Shown here in pieces: positions 59,363 through 64,000 of a stretch of 64,000 nucleotides of DNA. The position numbers and the translations under genes are program-made. Each line of letters opens with the position of its first letter. Position 1 is the stretch's first letter. Source of the DNA: Streptomyces candidus (GTDB lineage: Bacteria; Actinomycetota; Actinomycetes; Streptomycetales; Streptomycetaceae); the NCBI RefSeq assembly GCF_014207445.1, contig NZ_JACHEM010000015.1, forward strand, positions 161,450-225,449, in the 5' to 3' direction. Under the pieces are notes generated by a model that saw nothing but the letters and a program-made list of their open reading frames with translations, did no database searches and was not told where the DNA came from.

Positions 59363-60046
59363 ATGAGCAGCAACGTACTGACCCTGTACGCCGGGCCCGC
59401 AGGAGCCGACGGCCAGGGGCAGGCACAGGTGGCGAACATGGTCAGTTTCTCCAACGCTTCGGGGCCGGCACCGTCCGCCGTGTACGTGGAGCGAGACCTG
59501 CCGCCGGGAGGCACACCCGCGTACCTGGCCGCCCGGCGCGCCGGGGTCCGGTCCTTCGCCCTGTGGGCCGACGATCGACGCCGGGAGCGGGTGGCCACCG
59601 TGACGACTCTGTCCGCCGACGGCGGCGTCGCGAAATTCCAGGTGCTCGGCGCACACGGCGAGTTCATCGGCACCCTCACGCGCGAGAAGGCTTTCCGCGG
59701 CAGGGCTCTGCGCACCCGCTGGACCGTGCACCAGAGCGGCGGCTGGGAAGCGGTCGGCCTCAAGGGACGCATCGTCTGGTGGTGGATGTGGTGGCTCTTG
59801 CTGCCTTTCATGACGGCTGTCCTCGTGATGAGTGTTTTCGACAGCGTCCCCGGCAACGAGGGCGGTCTGGCACGCGCGCCCCGACGTATCCGATGGCGTG
59901 CGAACGGGCAGGTTCCGCTGGAGTTCAGGTCCAAGGGCGACAAACTGCATGTGTACGCACCCGGTGTCGACTGGCGGCTCGCAGCCGCGATGATCGCCCT
60001 TCTGCGCAGCTTCCACGTCGGCGCGTGGGACTCGGTGAAGAAGTGA
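59363..60046 (+). CDS. Membrane-associated hypothetical protein
   Basis: The 227-residue protein has a soluble N-terminal half with strands (KFQVLGAHGEFIGTLTREKA). One very hydrophobic tryptophan-rich segment, VWWWMWWLLLPFMTAVLVMS, lies near residue 135, and a C-terminal soluble part follows. The N-terminal pattern has a weak feel of tubby/LURP-one-like domains, but this is not secure. It is transcribed alone after the 32-bp tandem repeat. Confidence 0.7.
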   Translation: MSSNVLTLYAGPAGADGQGQAQVANMVSFSNASGPAPSAVYVERDLPPGGTPAYLAARRAGVRSFALWADDRRRERVATVTTLSADGGVAKFQVLGAHGEFIGTLTREKAFRGRALRTRWTVHQSGGWEAVGLKGRIVWWWMWWLLLPFMTAVLVMSVFDSVPGNEGGLARAPRRIRWRANGQVPLEFRSKGDKLHVYAPGVDWRLAAAMIALLRSFHVGAWDSVKK

Positions 60047-60129
60047 CGCGGGGGATCACACTTCGGCGTGCGGCGACAGACCCGCAGCCGACTCCGAGAA
60101 ACTCGCCTGCGACATGACGAACGCCGGCT

Positions 60130-60440
60130 GGAAGCTGCTGACGCGGCCTTCGTCCGTTCCCCTCAACAGGTTGCGCCCCGGTCCGGCCGAGGTGGCCAAC
60201 GACCTCTGCCAGGGTTCGTAGCCGTACGTCGCGGCTGATGGTGCATCTTCGCTCGGCGAGCAGGGGCCGCGTCGCACGGATCGCCCGGGTGACGGTCGAG
60301 CGGTCCACAGCGAACCAGAAGGCAAGCACGTCATGAGCAGCACCGTGGCGAAGGTGCACGAGCGTGGCCGGGAGCCGGTCGGCGAAAACCATACGGTGCT
60401 GGGCGTCGGCCGGTCGCCCGCCTCGCCTGCTCCGTGGTCG
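60130..60440 (-). pseudogene. IS5-family transposase N-terminal remnant
   Basis: A minus-strand frame reads VFADRLPATLVHLRHGAAHD, then WFAVDRSTVTRAIRATRPLL and DVRLRTLAEVVGHLG, the helix-turn-helix region of IS5-type (IS112-like) transposases of streptomycetes. The frame lacks the usual N-terminal start and loses similarity after about residue 75, before any DDE catalytic residue. No inverted terminal repeats were recognised. It is a truncated relic. Confidence 0.75.
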
Positions 60441-60443
60441 GAC

Positions 60444-61034
60444 TCAGGTCCGTTCGGCACCTGCCCGGCCCGTACCGGAAAGGTGCACGAAGAGGAGCGT
60501 GAAGGCGGCCAGCGCCACGTTGCGGGCCGCAGGGTCCAGGCCGTTCCAGTCGGAAGACTGCCACATGGCGAACCACTCGCCGCCGATCGCGAGGAAACCC
60601 ATCCCGAAGAGCAGCATCATCATCACCAGGCCCACGGTGCTCGCCGCGCGGGCGCGGTCGTACGCGTCGCGGCGCAGCCCCGTGATCCAGAACCACGTGG
60701 CAACGATGAGGACCGACGCGGTCAGTATCTCCCAGACGACAATGGCGACGTAGACGGCGTTCTGAAGGGTCGGGGACTGGACCGCCCGCCACATCAGGTC
60801 AGGATCCTTGAACGTGGTGTCCATACTCAGGACGTGCTGCACGAACTGCTGGTTGGTCCCGAAGTCCGTGATGTTCCCGAAGGCGACCAGGGCCATGTAG
60901 AGCGCGCAGGTCGCCGACAGCGCGGTCGCCGTGACGGGCGGCGCGCCCAGCCGCAGGAGTTGGTTCCGCGGGGCGTCCGGGACCGTTCCCGAGGGATGGG
61001 AGGCGGTGCCGGCCGGTCGTTGGGCTCGTGCCAT
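60444..61034 (-). CDS. DUF2165 family membrane protein
   Basis: The 196-residue protein has four transmembrane helices and the DUF2165 signature: ALYMALVAFGNITDFGTNQQ followed by FVQHVLSMDTTF, and later the WRAVQSPTLQN segment. The family is a small integral membrane group with no assigned reaction. It is monocistronic and overlaps no neighbour. The codon use is normal for the genome although IS debris lies beside it. Confidence 0.85.
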   Translation of the reverse strand: MARAQRPAGTASHPSGTVPDAPRNQLLRLGAPPVTATALSATCALYMALVAFGNITDFGTNQQFVQHVLSMDTTFKDPDLMWRAVQSPTLQNAVYVAIVVWEILTASVLIVATWFWITGLRRDAYDRARAASTVGLVMMMLLFGMGFLAIGGEWFAMWQSSDWNGLDPAARNVALAAFTLLFVHLSGTGRAGAERT

Positions 61035-61659
61035 GGATGTGTCCTTCCTCGTCGTCCCGCGGGCGGTCGTCCCGCGGGTCGTACTGTCCCTTTCCCACCT
61101 GCGCGGCCTTCCAGCCGTCGTGCCGGGCGCCGGTCCCTTTGACGTGTCAGGGAGGCACCTTCGTGCCCAGAAGCGAGGAGCATGTCATCGCCCGTCGGCT
61201 GAGCGGTACGCCGGCCCGGACGGACGGGCAGGAACCCCAGATACCGTGACCATGGCCGACGCCCGCAGCACCGGCTGCTGAGCCGGAGATCACGCTGAGG
61301 GCCCTGGGCGAGGTCCATCGTGAGGCGGGCCGCCACAGGGCCGGGCACTGCCCTCGGGCCCCTAACCACTCCCGCACCGCCCCTTTGTGCCCCGGGCGAC
61401 CTGCCTCTGCTCGCAGCATCCTGCCGCCCGAGGTTCACAGTCCGTGGCCGAGCCTGCTGCGTACAGCAGGCTCGGAGAACGGTTCTCAGCCTGTACCAGG
61501 GTCCGGGGACGGGCCGGCAAGTGTGTGTCGCCTCCGCCGGGAAAGGTTGTGACGGCCGACCGCCGGACGGAACCGCTCACGCGGCCGTCGCGTCTTGGCC
61601 ACTGACCTGACGGCACACCGCGACGGGCGTGCCGACCGACGAGCGACACGGGGAGACAC
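61035..61659. other. Intergenic region containing a strong hairpin
   Basis: No gene was recognised; overlapping short frames have no family match. CCGAGCCTGCTG (61448-61459) and CAGCAGGCTCGG (61464-61475) form a 12-bp stem with a 4-nt loop, which could be a bidirectional terminator. Confidence 0.45.
61448..61475. terminator. Perfect 12-bp hairpin with tetraloop
   Basis: The stem is CCGAGCCTGCTG paired with CAGCAGGCTCGG around CGTA. It stands alone 413 bp upstream of the DUF2165 gene start and 185 bp before the secreted-protein gene. It may be a terminator or an mRNA processing hairpin. Confidence 0.55.
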
Positions 61660-62040
61660 ATGCGTATGCGCAGGAGGCTCGGAGCGGTGCTGGCAGCGGC
61701 GGCGCTGACCGTGGGGATCGGTGTCGTGGCGGCGCCGGCCGCCCATGCGGCACCCGGCTGCTGGACGAACGACGGCGGGATCAAGTGGTACTGCAACAAC
61801 GTGTCGGGCGCGCCGGTGTACGGCACCATCGGCAACAACCACTTGTACCCGGACCCCACCAGGGTTGTCGGGCACATGTACTCCAACCCGAGTTGGTTCT
61901 TCTGCAAGCTCGACGGTCAGGCCTGGGTCGGCGGCCCGCACCCGACCCGCTGGCTGATGACCGTCGCGGACAACGGCCAGCTGGGCTTCATGAAGGACAC
62001 CGCGATCTACAGCGAGACCGACCCGGTACGGAACTGCTGA
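61660..62040 (+). CDS. Small secreted protein, SH3-like
   Basis: The 126-residue protein has a signal peptide (MRMRRRLGAVLAAAAL, ending AAHA near residue 30) and a mature domain with four cysteines. Its VYGTIGNNHLYPDP and WFFCKLDGQAWVGGPH segments resemble short SH3-like extracellular domains. Such proteins are frequent in streptomycetes with no known role. It is followed by two strong terminators. Confidence 0.75.
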   Translation: MRMRRRLGAVLAAAALTVGIGVVAAPAAHAAPGCWTNDGGIKWYCNNVSGAPVYGTIGNNHLYPDPTRVVGHMYSNPSWFFCKLDGQAWVGGPHPTRWLMTVADNGQLGFMKDTAIYSETDPVRNC

Positions 62041-62120
62041 TCACCGCCCGCCCGACGGGCGCCTGGAAAGGAACCAGCGGCACCAACGTCCGTACGTATG
62101 CGGGCCGCTGACACCGCGCG

Positions 62121-62160
62121 ACGCCGGGCACGCCTCCAGCGCGGAGGGCGTGCCCGGCGT
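62121..62160 (+). terminator. Strong hairpin terminator
   Basis: ACGCCGGGCACGCC (62121-62134) and GGCGTGCCCGGCGT (62147-62160) form a perfect 14-bp stem with a 12-nt loop after the secreted-protein gene. Confidence 0.8.
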
Positions 62161-62162
62161 CC

Positions 62163-62192
62163 GGGCAAGCCGCTCTGAACGGCGGCTTGCCC
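62163..62192 (+). terminator. Second hairpin terminator in tandem
   Basis: GGGCAAGCCGC (62163-62173) pairs with GCGGCTTGCCC (62182-62192) with an 8-nt loop, three bases after the previous stem. Back-to-back terminators are unusual and would block read-through into the DUF402 remnant. Confidence 0.75.
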
Positions 62193-62229
62193 GCCCCGCC
62201 CTGCCCTTGTGCGCTGAGGTGGTGCCCGC

Positions 62230-62600
62230 GTGGACGGACGTTCCGGCCGGGCGGGCCTCTGGAGGTGGCCGAGGGAGACCTTCCAGGCGGGGGCGACGGT
62301 GGTGCGGCGCGATGTGCACCGCTCCGGCCGGGTGTGGAGCGAGCAGGCGCTGCGCGTGATCACCGATACCGGCGAGGCGTTGGCGACCGCCTGTGCGCCC
62401 GGGGCTCAGGCGCTGTGGCCGGCGCTGTACGCCAAGGCCCGTGTGGACGGTGACCGGTCGGTGCGCACGGAGGCGTTCGACGCGACGGGGGAGTGGGAGC
62501 CGGCGCCCGGGGTGTGGCAGGAGACGGCGCTGTTGCTGTGGAAGCCGCCGACGGCGTGGTTCAGCATCAACGCCTTCACCCCGCGCACCGGCCACGCAGC
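62230..62600 (+). pseudogene. DUF402 domain protein, C-terminally truncated
   Basis: From GTG 62230 the frame reads TFQAGATVVRRDVHRSGRVW, TDTGEALATACAPGAQALWP and KPPTAWFSINAF, matching the first two thirds of the DUF402 fold found in actinobacterial ribonuclease- or phosphatase-like proteins. After about residue 120 the sequence diverges, and it lacks the acidic metal-binding C-terminal strand pair. The frame then runs on, out of family, to 62721. The junction near 62590-62640 coincides with the antisense dehydrogenase remnant, so a deletion or recombination is likely. Confidence 0.7.
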
Positions 62601-62639
62601 CCACCATGGGTGTACACGAGGGCGCGGCCATCCCCTACG

Positions 62640-62747
62640 GCGGGTATCCAGCTCCGGAGGGATGCCGTGTACGGCTGCTTGGGCCGCGATCTGTCCTTCG
62701 ATCAAGGATGTGCGGATGTAGCCGGGGTTGACGCGGTCACTGGTCAC
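62640..62747 (-). pseudogene. Short-chain dehydrogenase remnant
   Basis: The minus strand reads SDRVNPGYIRTSLIEGQIA and AQAAVHGIPPEL, the segment after the catalytic Tyr-Lys of 3-hydroxybutyrate-dehydrogenase-type SDRs (compare the PGYVRTPLVEKQI pattern). Neither the Rossmann N-terminus nor the C-terminus is present. Confidence 0.6.
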
Positions 62748-63085
62748 ACCGCCGGAACGCTAGAGACATCTTGCCGGACATCCCATGTCATCGAACACCT
62801 CAGTGTGGCTGAAGGGTGTCAAAAACCATACACATCGCAATGCGTGACGGCCCATCAGCGCAAAGGGCGGAAGGCCGAGCACGGCGGCCAAAACGGTCGT
62901 CTCACGCGACGGCAGGGCCCCAGTTGGAGGACCTTACGTATGGCTCGCTGCCCCGCCGACGAGAACATATTCACCTGGCCCGACCCGGCAATGACCCTGA
63001 AACAACGAACCGGGGCTAAAACGTCGGGCGGTAACGACATGCCTCCCGCCGGCCTTTTTCCGGCTGGCGTTGGCCCTGGGGAACC
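62748..63085. other. Less GC-rich intergenic stretch
   Basis: The stretch shows lower GC than the surroundings, several poly-A tracts, and no gene. A loose hairpin with a T5 loop lies around 63048-63070. It sits among gene debris and may be foreign DNA. Confidence 0.4.
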
Positions 63086-63460
63086 TCACGCGAAGTGGAC
63101 TGGCATGGAACCCGTACTGGAGATCGGCACGCAGCAGTAGCGCGTTTCGTTCACGGAGCCGAGAGGAAGGCCTTCGCGTTCCGCCAGAGGTGCCGCGTGG
63201 CAGAAGCTCAGCACTTCGGATCCCATGACGTGCTGGGCGATGCAGTGCTCGTACAGCTTCCCTGCCGTCAGGGCGACTTCGACGGACGGCAGGAGGGTCT
63301 CGACGCCGCGTCGGGCGTGGAAGTCTCGTAGCGCTTCGAACGCATGGGCCGCGTCATCGGCAATGCATCCGGTGTCCCAGCGCTCGCTGCGCTGTTGATT
63401 CTCCTGACTCGTCCGTACCGGATGCTGCGAGCGGCCGGAGCGCGCCTGGGTCAGTAACAC
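63086..63460 (-). CDS. Hypothetical protein, possibly a remnant
   Basis: The 124-codon frame from GTG 63460 has good third-position GC in its last 90 codons (AAHAFEALRDFHARRGVETL and onward). The first 35 codons look weaker and contain a rare TTA. No domain was recognised. Its start overlaps the stop of the upstream 61-residue frame. Confidence 0.4.
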   Translation of the reverse strand: MLLTQARSGRSQHPVRTSQENQQRSERWDTGCIADDAAHAFEALRDFHARRGVETLLPSVEVALTAGKLYEHCIAQHVMGSEVLSFCHAAPLAEREGLPLGSVNETRYCCVPISSTGSMPVHFA

Positions 63461-63636
63461 CAGCGAGTGGCTTGGACGGTTTCGGCTCGGGTACGCCCGG
63501 CGAAGAGACTGTCCTCCGCGCCGCGTACCGCGAGGACCGAGCCCAAGAGGTGGTCGCCCATCGCTTCGCGGAGCACCACGGAGCCCTTAAGGTACCGGCG
63601 GCCTCGCGCAGGCCGGCCGGTTGCCTTTCGATGCAT
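63451..63636 (-). CDS. Small hypothetical protein (61 aa)
   Basis: ATG 63636 is preceded by a well-spaced GGAG site. The 61-codon frame (MHRKATGRPARGRRYLKG, then VVLREAMGDHLLGSVLAVRG) has good codon bias. It ends ten bases inside the next gene, suggesting coupling. Family unknown. Confidence 0.4.
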   Translation of the reverse strand: MHRKATGRPARGRRYLKGSVVLREAMGDHLLGSVLAVRGAEDSLFAGRTRAETVQATRWCY

Positions 63637-63928
63637 GCCGCTCCAGTTCCCCGGGGTCGGCGTGGGCGGGCTCGTTGCAGTACTCCTACGGACTCGACTG
63701 GGCCGACTCGCACGGCCTACTGCTGACGGAGGCAGAGCGCCGACACGTGGTGCAGGCGCGCTCCCACCTGTGCACCGCGCGGCGTCGGCGGTGATGCCCT
63801 GCCGGTAGCCGAGCGAGCCGTCGTGGCAAGCCACCTCACACCGGGGTAAGCGCGGAGCCACCTATGTTGGACAGCTGTACCAAACATCACCACGTAGGGC
63901 ACCGTCTAGATGAATGAGTCCGATGTCT

Positions 63929-64000
63929 TCAGTGGTCGTAGGCGATCAGGGAGCGTTTGACTGCGGCGTCGGTGGTCCAGTTGTGCCAGATGCCAGCGGC
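63929..64000 (-). CDS. Transposase C-terminus, cut by the window edge
   Basis: The minus strand reads AAGIWHNWTTDAAVKRSLIA, ending in YDH and TGA at 63929-63931. This is the conserved end of IS5-type streptomycete transposases (compare IWHNW and RSLIAYDH). The rest of the element is beyond the right edge. Its inverted repeat should lie within about 63870-63925 but was not resolved. Confidence 0.75.
   Translation of the reverse strand, partial: AAGIWHNWTTDAAVKRSLIAYDH

Noticed and set aside
1..64000. tRNA, rRNA, CRISPR arrays or rRNA-like repeats
   Set aside because: No cloverleaf-like anticodon arms with a conserved TTCGA loop, no rRNA motifs and no regularly spaced repeats were seen by eye. 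A tRNAscan-type search would be decisive.

Overview
The window reads like a stretch of a Streptomyces (or close relative) chromosome. It is very GC-rich, nearly every coding frame has strong G/C bias at third positions, GTG and TTG starts are common, and many neighbouring genes overlap by ATGA, GTGA or TGATG. The gene families are those expected of a soil actinomycete: large LuxR-type ATPase regulators, sugar ABC importers without their own ATPase, a SigB/F-type sigma factor and an XRE-NACHT ATPase. No rRNA, tRNA or CRISPR array was seen. The content looks accessory: metabolic and regulatory cassettes, separated by decayed genes and insertion-sequence scraps.

Layout. 1-3.2 kb: the end of a ricin-type lectin gene, a receiver-less winged-helix regulator, a DinB-fold protein and small phage-like frames. 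3.6-7.4 kb: a TlpA/CcdA thiol-redox pair followed by MerR and ArsR-type regulators. 7.6-16.5 kb: a secreted small protein, an isochorismatase-like hydrolase, DoxX, a frameshifted Dps, a decayed alpha/beta hydrolase, then an esterase / YtcJ-type amidohydrolase / membrane protein / GNAT / alpha/beta hydrolase series. 16.5-22.5 kb: a sugar ABC importer translationally coupled to a 922-residue LuxR-family ATPase regulator. 22.6-32.5 kb: a chloroperoxidase-like hydrolase, a flavin monooxygenase/FMN reductase pair, a second large LuxR ATPase, PucR and AraC regulators and two more alpha/beta hydrolases. 32.5-36.6 kb: two coupled small proteins, an XRE-NACHT membrane ATPase and a PAP2 phosphatase.

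36.8-42.8 kb is a complete ribose operon on the minus strand (regulator, rbsA, a permease fused to its binding protein, rbsK, rbsD). Two operator-like palindromes lie 22 bp apart in front of it. 43.0-48.0 kb is the most unusual part: a tight five-gene minus-strand operon encoding a cucumopine-synthase-like protein, a DAO-family FAD oxidoreductase, a NodU/TobZ-type carbamoyltransferase, an SRPBCC protein and a histidine phosphatase. It looks like a compact, perhaps undescribed, small-molecule pathway. A SigB/F-type sigma factor gene diverges from it.

49.9-59.1 kb is a polysaccharide/oligosaccharide utilisation locus: a secreted multi-CBM glycoside hydrolase, a LacI regulator, a three-gene ABC importer and a cytoplasmic GH63-like glucosidase. 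Three perfect CGAACCGGTTCG palindromes sit in the divergent promoter region. From 59.1 kb to the end the sequence becomes patchy: small membrane and secreted proteins, a truncated DUF402 gene, a short-chain dehydrogenase scrap, an IS5-type transposase remnant and the C-terminal end of another transposase.
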